This document shows positions 32,119 to 44,800 of a DNA stretch of 64,000 nt, in pieces. Each line of letters starts with the position of its first letter. Positions within the stretch are counted from its first letter, which is position 1. The notes beneath the pieces were generated by a model. That model was not told where the DNA came from and did not search any database. It was given only the letters and a program-made list of their open reading frames with translations. The stretch comes from Catonia carolina. Its lineage: Eukaryota > Arthropoda > Insecta > Hemiptera > Achilidae. The position numbers were made by a program, and so were the translations under genes. The stretch covers positions 101,420,969 through 101,484,968 of the forward strand of contig JAQMRL010000003.1 of NCBI GenBank assembly GCA_035578175.1, read 5' to 3'.

Positions 32119-32831
32119 TGTGACACTTATCTCTAAGGTCCGTTTCAGGATCTGGTAAATTGAATAATTAACACCCTAAAGTTTAAAATTATAAGCATTT
32201 ATTACAACTAAGAATTACATTTAAATAATTGACTACAATCTACAAGTACATTACAATGAAACTACTTAATAAATAAAAAACTAATTAGGCTATAATTAAC
32301 TAATACAATAAATATCTTAACTAATTTACTTAATACTACTTACAGAAATGACAATAAATAAAAGTTAAACAATAGCCAATTATTTGCAATATCGCTGACC
32401 TATTCTAATGTACCGGACTACCTGTATGCACTATAAAATACGCTCATTCAATCACAGACAAATATAAACTAACTTCGGACCATAAACAACCCGGCGCTTA
32501 TACAGGTGAGCTAATGGAGAGTTCGAGAAAAGACAGAGATTTTCGATACAATAATATAATACAAAATCCTTCTGACGGCTTCTGGATAAATCTTATCCAC
32601 TGCAAACAAATTAGGAATGGAAGGTGTCACAAAAAGGCAATAATTTAAATAGGTAACCACCCGACTCTTTCACAATAGTTATTCAACAATAGAACCCTAC
32701 CTGACTATACAAGACCCATCATGGCTATTTCTTTAAAACTCTATTATTACTCTGTTATTTAGATTATATTTTTAATCTCTTGGTCTTCCTTGAAAATTCT
32801 CGAACCCACATTCCCTTTAGATATTGTCACA
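32119..32831. mobile_element. solo-LTR-like element 2
   Basis: TGTGACACTTAT...TTGTCACA with ATAT on both sides (32115-32118, 32832-32835). Its first 45 bp and overall layout match 24416-25185; the middles have diverged. Both copies having the same ATAT flank is expected for Gypsy-group integrases that prefer ATAT, but could also mean the flank is part of the ends. Confidence 0.55.
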
Positions 32832-33402
32832 ATATTTTTCTGCACGATCAACATTCAATCAGTAAAACAACAAAGCAAATATTCAAATCACATCGGTCAT
32901 ATTGTTAATGTGTTAACCGACGAAGTAGTCACTGAAAAATAAATTGTGAATTGAATTAAACTAAATGCTTTGCATATAGTAAGTTTACTTTAAAATTCAC
33001 CGCCCTACATTAGTGCAGTTTTTAAAGCAAAATAGTAAACTGAAATTAAATTAATTCGCTCAGTGAATTTCCTCTCGAGAATAAATGTCATCATCATCTG
33101 TCAAGGATTAGGGTCAATAGCCTGTTCTGGCATCCATCTCGTTTTAGGTCTTCCCAAGCCTCGCTTCCCTCTAGGTTTATATTTCCATGCTCGTAGAGTA
33201 AGTCCATGTGCTGGCCTACAAAGTAAATGGTTGGACCAATTTCTCTTGTATATTCTTAATGTTTCACACAGTGACTGAACATTTAACTCAGGGCATTCGT
33301 TACGTACTCTATCTAACCGGGTGCAACATGACGATGGCCGGTCCGCTCAAAAATTATTCTTGGTAGCCGAACTATAGAGCAAGTCTGAGATTTTCAATAT
33401 TT

Positions 33403-33640
33403 AGGATGCAGGATTTCCTATGACAAAGATGATGACGTGAGTGAGAAAATGGCAAAATTCAGTGCTGTATGCGGTTCTATTTGCAGGACAAGAGGAAAGA
33501 AAACGAGCTAGGACATCCAAATGAAATTTTATAGAGCAATGGCTGTACCACTCATAACAAATGGGAGTGAAACACGGATATCATTACGAAGAAAAGAATC
33601 TCGCATCCAGGCTGCTGAAATGAGATTTTTGCGGTGAGTC
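33403..33640 (+). pseudogene. non-LTR RT thumb-region remnant
   Basis: Translation gives FLGYRISYDKDDDVSEK, FSAVCGSICRT, a stop, MKFYRAMAVPLITNGSET, and ESRIQAAEMRFLR. These are landmarks of the post-catalytic region in RTE/R4-like proteins. It is interrupted and truncated. Confidence 0.75.
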
Positions 33641-34478
33641 AAAAAATAAATATTTGTCCTAAAATAAAGTTAAGGTTGTAATTTGGAAATAATAACCGAT
33701 TTTTGGAAGGAGATAGGAGACCCTACTAATATTCTTAGAGTTGGAACTTTCAATATACTGAATTTTTAGGCATAGCCTAAAGAAAATAAATTTGACAAAT
33801 CATTAAAAATTCCATGTAATATTATTTTTTAACAAGCTTAGTTAAAAAAATGGGTTTATTCATAATAAACATATGGGAAATTTTTTAAACTTTGGGATAA
33901 AAATTTTGTCAAAAAACCGATTCGAGTAAGCTTGTAAAATTTTCAGGATTAAAATTAATGTGTTAAAAGAAACTCTATAATTTTTAAAGCGCAAGTAAAA
34001 AAGCATTGTTTTTGAGTATGACCAAATAAACCGCGTTTTATTAACTATGAGAAAAGAAAGGAATAAGGAAGAAATTATGTAATCTAGAAAAGTTTTAGTT
34101 AGATGAATTACCGGGAAAATACAACAGGTTTTGTATAGTTTGAATATTAAAGAATAACCCATTTTTTAACAATGTAATTATTTATTTATGACCAATAGAT
34201 TATAAGTTGGACACTTTTATACATTGCGTGAAAACTTTAAAATAAACAAACCATTTTTCTAAAGGATCAAGAAATAAAAAACAGGTGGGGTGAAAAAATT
34301 ATATTGCGGTAGTGCCGTACAAGAAGCGCCAGCAGTATTATCAGACAATCGTCAGAATATAATGGTGAAAGTACAGTACGGTAACTAATCGGAAAGCTTC
34401 GTAATGGGTTGTAACGTATCATACAGCGACAGTCGTTCGCAGTCAGGCAACCGCAGTCAATCGAAGAGGAAAGTAAAG

Positions 34479-34538
34479 ATGGACATCTCATTACCAAACG
34501 GTGATAAAATGCCAGCAGTTGGATACGGGACGTGGAAG
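34479..34538 (+). CDS. AKR exon 1 (start exon)
   Basis: Twenty codons: [20 protein letters not shown], the family N-terminus (L-NG--MP--G-GTW). Good start context AAAGATGG; donor AAG|GTAAAT at 34539. The GC-richer 5' flank 34320-34478 is probably the promoter and 5'UTR. Confidence 0.9.
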
Positions 34539-35832
34539 GTAAATATTCATTTAAAATAATTACATACATAAAATTATTAAGATATAATATAAATTATTTT
34601 ATTAACCTATTAAAAGATTACAACAATATCCATTGTTGGTCGCCTCCGTAGCATAGTGGTTAGCGCATTGGCCTGCCACGCGGAGGTCCCGGGTTCGATT
34701 CCCGGCCAGGGTCTGGAAATTTTCAAAAGTCAAATCCCACAGTTAATGTTACATAATCCACCGTAGTTGCTAATGACCAAGCAGTTGATGCGACTTTAAA
34801 TAAATAAATTTCAAAAAATGTATTTGCTAGTAACGACGGATATAATTAATATCAATCGTTTCTAGAAATACTGTATTCAAATTTTATCCAGGCAGTTACA
34901 TTTAAAGCAGCCTAGAAAACCCGTTAAATAATTTTTATACAATTTTATTAATTTTTTCGCTTTTAATCTCTTTTAGTTTATTAAATTCATCAACATCTTA
35001 GTCATTAGTGAGTACTGTTGTTTAAGTCATCAGCCAAAAGGCTAGTTTGAACCTCTCTCTAGAGGCTTTACGAAGTAAATCGAGGAGTGAGGTGGTTTAC
35101 CATTGCCTTCTTCGCTAAGTGAAAAAGTACGTTTATCAGCATGCCAAGCCCTCTGAATCGCACATATTTTTCACCCTGCAAATGACACCTTCACTTCATT
35201 CACCACAGGGTCTGGCTATATAAAGAAATTCATTATTTTCAGAGGAGATAACTCCGATTAGTGTCTTTTACACCTCTACCTCTTCTGTTCTTAAATGATT
35301 AAATTTAATTGGCTGATCAAGTAATATGAAACAGAACTATTTTTTTAGCCCTGGAACTAACAGAATGAGTGCAAATAATTTAACACTCCACCTGTCTGTT
35401 AAGGACATGGGTGTACTATGGGTTATGAAACGGTGACTTCTGAAATACAGTAATATTCGATTATAACATAGTCAGTATCGTAACGAAAATCCGGTGTTAA
35501 CGTATGAAAGTAGACAATTTAGTTGGTTTTATATGTTATCAACACATTTTAAAGTCTGAGGTAACGAAAATGGAATCCGGTTGTAGAAAACGAATCACCT
35601 TCCTTGAAATAATAATAATAATAATAGACAAATATATTCTCTCTGAAAAATGAGAAACGAAATTTTTTTTAAAAATTGCGTTAAATTTTGTTTTATTTAT
35701 TTTTAATTTCTCTTGCCTATATGCATAAGGAAAGTATTGTTTTCATGTCGAATTTTCGAAATCGAGTTTTCATCTGATCTACCTGTTTTCAGACCCCCTG
35801 AACCCAAAAAACATGCTTTTAGCGATTGGTTT

Positions 35833-35867
<35 letters not shown>

Positions 35868-38800
35868 CACAGAATATCTCAAAAACGGAACATTGTACGA
35901 ACTTGAAACTTGGAACTTGAAGTTAGATACCACTACCGGACCCGACACGAACATTTTCATCAAAATTGGTCAACCGAAAGTAGTAGTTTATTCGTGTAAT
36001 TTTTCACTTTTTTGTGATTTTCTCAAAAACGGCTTCAACGATTTTTTATTAAAATATGATTTATTATAATAGGCCTAATACATATTATATTATTTTATAT
36101 TTATAATATAAAATATTATTATTATAATTATTTAAAATATTTCAAGAACGGAACTTCGTACGAAGTTGACACTTGAAACTTAAGTTAGATTACTACTACT
36201 GAACCCAACAGGAAAATTTTCATCAAAATCGGTCAACCGGAAGTAGTAGTTTATTCCAATCCGTATAAAAGTAAAGAATTAATTTATTTCCTTATTCGTA
36301 AAAGGTAAGGAAATGTATAAAGTACTGTATCTATTATTGTTGTTATTTGTCGCTGTCGACTGGCGGTCACGAAACAAAATCGCTTGCCCAATCAGTGTAG
36401 CTAGTTTAAGGCAACTTTCTACCAACTGATTGAATGACCCGAAGAGCTTATTTAAAAATAAACAATGGTCGCCTCCGTAGCGTAGTGGTAGCGCGCTGGA
36501 ATACCACACGGAGGTCCCGGGGTCGATTTCCAGCTAGGATCTGGAAATTATAACAAGTCACAACCCAACGTTGCATAACCCACTGAAGTCGCTAATGAAC
36601 AAGCTGTTGATACGACTTTAAATAAATAAATTAAAAAAAAAATTTAACTAAAAAGAAAAAAAGAAAAAAAATTTACAAAAAAATCACAGAAAAAAAAATT
36701 TAAAAAAAATAAAAAAATAAAAAAAAAATTTTAAGAAACGCCATTATTTAACAATTAATCAAAAAGAAATGAACTAAAAATAAAAAAATAAAAAAATTTA
36801 CAAAAAAGAATCACAGACATTACAGTTAAAAATAAAAGCGTAGCGCATTAATATATATAATATTTTACAACGAATATTTTACAATAAATATTATATATAT
36901 TAATGCGCCACGCTTTTATTTTTAACTGTAATGTCTGTGATTTTTTTTTGTAAATTTTTTTCTTTTTTTCTTTTTAGTTCATTTCTTTTTGATTAATTTA
37001 AATAATAGCGTTTCTTAAAATTTTTTTTTAAATTTTTTTTTTGATTTTTTTGTAATTTTTTTTTCTGTGATTTTTTTGTAAATTTTTTTTGTAATTTTTT
37101 TTTATTTTTTTATTTTTAGTTAATTTTTTTTAAGTAATTGTTAAATAAAAGCGTTTTTTAAATTAAAAAATTTTTTTTTACAAACACCTCCACAGCGTAT
37201 TGTCATCGAAGATAAACAAGTGTGCAAAGTTTGATTCATATTGATACGGTAGAAGTATTAATAAAATTTTAAGTTGCAAGATTTGATGGATCCAAGAGTA
37301 AGTTAAATAAAAGCGTTTAATAAATAAACAATATTTATCGATGTTTTTATCATAACGTTCAGTTTAAACAGTATTAAAAAATTGAACTTTTCTGATCAAA
37401 ATTTACCGCAGAAAAAGAGATGTTTAAATTTTAATAGGTTACCATTTACCATTTTAGTGGTCAGGAACTTGTACTGACTTTCTCAGAAATCTTAAACAAA
37501 AGATGCGATTACTATAATTTAGATATAAAGATGGTATTTCCTTAACAAACTATTTTGTGTTTTAAACAATAGTTTGATTTAAACTTTTTTTTAATTTGTT
37601 TGTTTAAAGTTGCATCAACTGCTTGGTTATTAGCGACTACGGTGGAATACGTGACTGTAACTGTGGGATTTGACTTTTGAAAATTTCCAGACCCTGGCCG
37701 AGAATCGAACCCGGGATCACCGCGTTTTAGGCTAACGCAATAACCACTACGCTACGGAGGCGGCCGATTTAAACTTTATTATTAAGTTAAACAAATAATT
37801 AAAATGGCCGCCTCTGTAGCGTAGTAATTAGGGCATTGGCCTGCCATGCGGAGGTCCCGGGTTCGATTCCCGGCCAGGGTCTGGAAGTTTTCGCTAGTCA
37901 AATGCCACAGTTAATGTTACATAATCCACCGTAGTCGCTAATGACCAAGCAAATGATGCAACTTTTAATAAATAAATTAAAAAAAAAAATTAAATTACCT
38001 ATATTACGTTATAATATTCAGTGGAATGAATACGGAGAGAATACCATTGAAAACCTTTGAATGGACTCCAAACCAGCATCAGAAGCGGGGTAGGCCAAGG
38101 AAAATATGGATGACCAATGTTCGACAGGAGATGGAAGATAGAGGATTGCGAGAGGAGGACTGGAGAGATAGGGAGCGATGGCGGAAGGGATGCGAGAAGC
38201 GACTCTAAGGTTGCAAAACTTGCTTATATATATATATATATATATATATATACGTTATAATAGCTTTATTTTATATACCAATGTTAACAGTGTAGTTAAC
38301 TCGTAGTTAACAGTGTGAAAATCGAAGAAATTTTCCGGTACTCACACATTAATCAGTAATCACTAGTGGAATATATCAATGAACCGTACTTTCTGAATCG
38401 TTCAAATAATTAGCATTTCAAACCGTAGGCCTACTACTTCTTCTGGTGAATCTGACCAAACCCACACTTCATTGTTATTATCAATTTATTTTTTTAGTTT
38501 ATTTAAAGTTGCATTAACATCTCGGCCATTAGCGAATATTTTGGGTTGAGGAACGGCGGGTTTAAAAGCGTAATAATTTTTCAAACCCTAGCCAGGAATC
38601 GAACTCCGGAACCTCTGATTTGCAGCGTAGCACACTAACCACTGAGCTACGGAGGCAGTCGTATTTAATACAGTTAATTTTCTAGTTGTACCTACACATA
38701 TTTTGTATCTATACGGGCCGGCCTGCGGTGTAGTGATCAGCGGAATTGGTTTCTACCCGAGGTCCCGGGTCCGATTCCCGGTCAAGTCTGGCATAAAAAT

Positions 38801-41800
38801 ATCGCTTATTTGATCTATTACTCTTCATCGTCTACATTCGCGTTAATATGTAAAAGATTCGAACGTAAAACAAACAAAAAATTAAAAAAAACACATTTTT
38901 ATTTTCAAATAAAAATTTATAAAACTGATTGAAATAATTAACAATTCTACGTACTCGTAGGTAGATAGTTATTCTAATTTTGACTTTAAACAAAAAATTA
39001 CAGCAATTTCAAACGTTAGTACACCGTTTGCAAGAACAAAAAACTAAGTCTTACTCTTTCGAGTCATAAATACCAATTTCTACCATCATTCGATTCTAGA
39101 TGTAATCTTCCGATATACAATTTATCAAAATTTTAGATACCGCATTACCTTAAAATACTGAATCACTTAATTGCTACACCGGAATTCAAAAATTTAATTT
39201 AATTTTAAATTTTTGAGCCCTTAATTGTATATTATTTGATTGTTCCACAATCGGTACCTGAGCTAGCTGCATCATCGTCTTCCTCTAATTTCATTATGCA
39301 ATTGCAGTAAGAACATTTCGTGAAAATCCGTAAACAACAATATTTCGACGGTTTTCTATTTTGTGTATTTTACAAAAATTGGCTTCATTTTTTTAATTTA
39401 ACTTTTCAGAATTTCAAAACCTTTTGTAACCTATGTGAATACTCCAACAATAGCACAAATTCGGTTTAAACCAATTTAAAAATTATGATTATATTTCCTG
39501 GCTGTCTGACTTCGCCGTAGTCCAAGGCTATTATATAGATAGCCTTGATATCCTTAAATAGATCTATATAATAGCCTTGGCCGTAGTCGGGTTAATAGCC
39601 CGGTGTCTAATATTTACAACACATTTTGCGCTATTCAAAGCTGCGGTTGTAATTTTCTCATTCTTATCTAAGCAGATATGTAAAATATAAAAATAGAAAC
39701 TATAGTGTACCTAATTGAATGATCTGCAGTGATTATGTTAAGTTATTAATTTATGACACTGCTTTTCTGTATTATGTAATCACTGAACATTAATATCTCA
39801 AACACAGATAAATCCTGCGTTTGGGAGTATAATGTTATCAATATTTATTTGTTCAAAATTCAGTGTTTTACTATCACAAACTTAATTATTACGGAAATAC
39901 TTCTATCTTAGTAGGCCTACTGGATATTCAAAATGTGTGACGAAGAGATTTTCTAATATTCAGGTAAACATTTCAGATGGTTAGTTCGTAAAATTTATCT
40001 TAGTATAGGTTTTAACAGGCATCACAAAGGTGGTAATGTCCCAAAATTCTTAATTCAATTAAACGTTGTTTATAGGTAATTATTGTACATGCTGGCAGGT
40101 AGCCGGGGGGGAGGCAAATGCCTATTCGATTCATCAGACTCAACCCCATCCCTTAACTAAAATCCTGGCTGCGTGCCTGCTAGCACGTAGGATTCGTAGA
40201 ATTTAAGGATAAGCACGTAGGATTTAAGGATTCGTCGTATCCATCGTCCATATTTTAGAGATTTAAACGCTTGAAAAAGTCGGGTTTCTCAAATACATTT
40301 AAAAATTAAAGTTTAAATCAATTTTATTGTTCAAATAAAAGTTACAGATGAACTCGAAACCTCAAATTATTAAAAATTGTCCGAGATTTAGCAATTTAAG
40401 AAATATTTGGAAAAAGGGATGAGAAGTCTTCGTTTCGCGAATACTTTACGGGGACCGTGGATCCCTGTCTTACTCTAACTGTTCCTACTTAACAAAGGTA
40501 CATGTTTCTCAGGAACCAATTTTGTGATAAAATCCTAAATTTTGTTTTGTGTTAAAGAACAGTTCCTTTTACACATTTTAAATGTCTTAGATCAAAATTG
40601 TTGAAACAATTTTTTTTTCTCCAAAACTATTAAATAAATTTGAGAATTATACATTCAGTTGAAAGAGCATAACAACCTCTACAACCCCAAAAATTGCATT
40701 GTTGTATCTTTTATGGCTGAGAAACGTGCACTTGAATATAAAAAATTAATGTTTTGAGAAAACGCATTTAAAGTTGTCCAATAAAATTAACTTTCTAACT
40801 AAACATAATATAACAAAATAAATCATAAAAACATTTCTACACTACCTACAAATCTGATAAATAATAATTTTAAAGTGGGATAATTTCAAACAATATTTTA
40901 AGGTTAAAAACAGAAAATCGAAAATTTTCATGATTTTTCGATCTACAGTCCCCTTTATAATGAAAATTTGAATAATTTATGTAAAAAACACAAATTCAGG
41001 TAAAATAAAACCCCACTATTTAAGCTCAATCGTAGGTATTTACGGCGGGTGCACGTCAGACTGCACAGAGTGTACTCTTAAAACGGCGGTCACGCTTCCC
41101 TACACCCGGTCTTTCGCGGTGAATGGATATGGCTGTCCGTAATGAGCTTGTGTGATAGAGAACTATGCAGTGACCTCTCGGTGTTAGGTTGTTCTGTCAT
41201 CGGCGGTTACTTAACAAACGCGACCGGGGGACACGGTCGACTTGAGTGATAAAGAGAGTGGGAGCCCTGCGGGCCACAATCTGCACCCACTAGATTGGGT
41301 TTGGCTCTTAGAGGTCGAACTACTATCCGTTGATCGTATGTGTAGTTTGGGTTATACAGGTGATTCAAAACTATACGGCAATCTCTTGGGATCTCATTCT
41401 ATAGCTAAAAATAAGAAAAAAAGTTCATATAAACATATGCCTGAAAACGCTTAGTTAGCAAGTTACGGCTAGCGAAAAATTTCACCTAGAATTCTGTACC
41501 CTCGGTGAAGTAAGGCCGTATAAAAATGTTAAAGGTAATTACAAAGATACAAATACGATTGTTTCTTATGTTTTATAATCTGAAAAATTGAATAAAATTG
41601 GTTCCAGAGCTGTAAAATGTAAATGCAATACTTTCAGAGATATCTTACATAAAACACAAGAATTGGTGCAAAGAAATAACACATTTTTGTGTTTAACGTA
41701 AGATTACTTCCATAAATGGTGAATAAAGGTGTATTTTTTCTTAAATAAATTTGTAGAAAATTTAATTCTGAAAAGATTCATGTGAATTACTCAGGAAAAA

Positions 41801-44800
41801 AATGAAAAATAGCTATTGAAATTTCGCTTTATTTAAAATCAAAACAGACGCACATAAAACGCACAGACGCACATAAAATATTAGGTTGGGAGTAATAGCT
41901 GATAATGATCAGCTGTTACTCCCAACCTACATAATTAGTTAATATTTTATGCAGTTAAGAATGTGCGTTTTGTGTGCGTCTGTTTTGATTTTAAATAAAG
42001 CGAAATTTCCAATATCTATTTTTCATTTTTTTCCTGAGTAATTCACATGAATCTTTTCAGAATTAAATTTATTTAAGAAAAAATACACCTTTATTTACCA
42101 TTTATGGAAGTAATCTTACGTTAAACACAAAAATGTGTTATTTCTTTACACCAATTCTTGTGTTTTATGTAATATATCTCTGAAAGTATTGCATTTACAG
42201 CTCTGGAACCAATTTTATTCAATTTTTCAGATAAAAAAACAGAAACAATCGTATTTGTATCTTTGTAAGTACCTTTAACATTTTTATACGGCCTTACTTC
42301 ACCGAGGGTACAGAGTTCTAGGTGAAATTTATCGCTAGCCGTAATTTGCTAACTAAGCGTTTTCAGGCATATGTTTATAGGAACTTTTTTTCTTATTTTT
42401 AGCTATAGAATGAGATCCCAAGAGATTGCCGTGTAGTTTTGAATCACCCTGTAAATCCGTAGACTCGCTAGTTGCGGTGGCGGTAGTTCATCTTATGTAC
42501 GTGTTTACGACTAAACGTGGTTGAGATATGCTTCAGCTAGCATATTTAACAAGGCAGGCCAAGGAATGAATATTCCTTCCTTCGAAAATATTTTAGAAAC
42601 TAGTCCTTAAATCAATTCTTTTAAATGAAAATTGTAGGTAACGTTAAAGCCTACAATATAAGCCTAAACGGGTGAATCTTCCATTAAAATTGGCGTATAT
42701 ATATCAATTTAAAATATATCAGGCAAAGGTGTGAAAATAGGTTTTTGCAGACACCTGAAAAGGTAAAAGTTAAATATATCTTTTAAAACAAAAGTTAATG
42801 ACCATTTCAAAACCTTTAAGTCCAACCCCGTGTTTCTTCAGACAAAATGATCCAAGTTATAACAACTGTATGAAACCAAAACGTAAGAGTTGCGAACCAT
42901 GATAAAGGAAGATTAGAAGCAGTGGAGGTTTGGCTTAAAAGGTGAATACAGATCAGTTACACCGATAGAGACGAACAATAAAGTGTTACTGAGAGAATCA
43001 GATGCAAAAGAATTCACGGCAAGCTTAAACAAAAGAAAAGCGAAATTCATCGGATAAATTTAAAGATTCAAAGATAAATTAAAAGATAAAAGATTCAAAG
43101 ATAAATTTAAAGATTGTGAGAGAGAAAAGAGAAGGCCGAAGAACCAAAAGAAGAGGTTAACGAAAGATAATGAAATTCAATATTATGTACACACGAAAAC
43201 TTAGGTTGCTGGGAGACATTCATGACTGTAGCGACAAGGGGCGGAGCCTTGAGAATAGTAATGAGTGAATAGATTATTTAATAATTTAGTAAAATTACTA
43301 TTTTTTTTGTTCATCTACCTTTTACAATAACTTATTCAGTAATATAATCGCTTTTTCTGCAGATGTACACATTTTTGACCTTTATTGACTTTTATTGATT
43401 TTTAACATTTATATTTCATTTAGTAGGCCTTGCAATAGAATGTAACAAAGAATTATTCTAGCACTAGTAAACGTTATAAATAGTAAAGGTTTATAGTTTA
43501 GTAGTTTAAAATTTCATATCTAAGTTATTGTTCGGGTTTTTCTATTATTTCTAAATGGATAATGCACAAAGTTTGACATTATCTTCAGATATTACGGAAT
43601 ACGTATATCCTGAATAACAATTACCGACGATAACGCGAAACTGATTTGGTACTCGATTCTTAATGTGTTTTTTATGAGGTTATTAAGCTCACATTACTTA
43701 AGATTTAATATACTTTACTACTTTAGTATCATGCACAACAGATATTTGTAAAAACCATACTTGAAAAATTAATTCACTGAGGGCAAATATAACCTTAAGA
43801 ATGTAAACGCTATAATAGAAAATTTTAAGAAATCCATTCTTTATGTTAAAATACAATGTAAGATAGGGACAGCGCGGCAATGTTGTGTAGATATTAAATT
43901 ATTAATTTACTTATACATAAAAAAATAATGTAGGTAATTTATCCTACCGTATTTTTTACCTTCAATAAGTAAAACCGCTATATAGATAACTATTGTGTTT
44001 TATAATAATACTGAAATCAATTTTATGGGTATTCTATAGGATCTTTTGTTGTAATACAGCTTAAAATATTGATTAATAAGCGCCGTAATAAATAAGCCTA
44101 ACCTTTTTGTGTATACAGTTTGGTATGCCTTTTATTAAGTGTAAAGCTCTAGTTATTCTTAAAATACAACTTAACCCATTTTACTTGTAACCTACATGAT
44201 TATTTTCTTTATTCCTGAACAATGAAAATATCAACAGTGCAGTAACCAAAGGTTTCTAGTACACACATAAAGCTGCACGATCCGTTTTCATCAACATCAA
44301 GTTTTTAAACATTTCTTTAGAAAGAACTTCACAGGAAATGAAAAACTACAAATACCATCGATTTTTTAAACACTTTTTTTGTTAAATGATGACTAATTTT
44401 TTTTAATCGCTATTATGTGTAAGTTGCAATCTATTAAATTAAAAACAATAAACAACCCATTAGGTATGTCCGCACTCGTGAGCTTTCTTTTTCAACTAGC
44501 GATTCGACTTGCGATGTCGCATGCTGCATCGAATGCTACATTTCATGCGCTTAGAGGCATACCACCGTCCCGCACTCGTTTGAAGAGCTTTACCTAAAAA
44601 AAACCACAACGAATATTACAATACACTAAATTAAAGCCTGTTCTTTCCTGCATTGATTGGTTTAATTTAGATTGTTTTATGAAGAAATTAATCGGAGATA
44701 ACTCCAGCAATTTACGCAAAAAAGTACACAGTTTTTAGCCGGTTTCCCGTTAATGAGGTTTTTAAACGTCCGTTACTCCGTCCAGGCTTTTCATAAAAAT

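Noticed and set aside
33063..33278. 71-codon frame with a faint match to the window's last 60 bases
   Set aside because: Similarity too weak and no motif; left unannotated.
34267..34569. Minus-strand 100-codon frame over AKR exon 1
   Set aside because: Overlaps a well-supported AKR start exon and has no family features.
34638..34712. Possible tRNA-Gly gene
   Set aside because: A and B boxes and a GCC-like arm are present but the acceptor stem cannot pair and a SINE body follows; many dispersed copies exist.
35703..36069. Overlapping frames with His-Thr or Cys-Val runs
   Set aside because: Produced by the TG/CG microsatellite in a dispersed repeat.
40096..40179. Possible hAT MITE with CAGGTAGCC / CGTGCCTG ends
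   Set aside because: The candidate 8-bp flanks do not match (CATGCTGG versus CTAGCACG).
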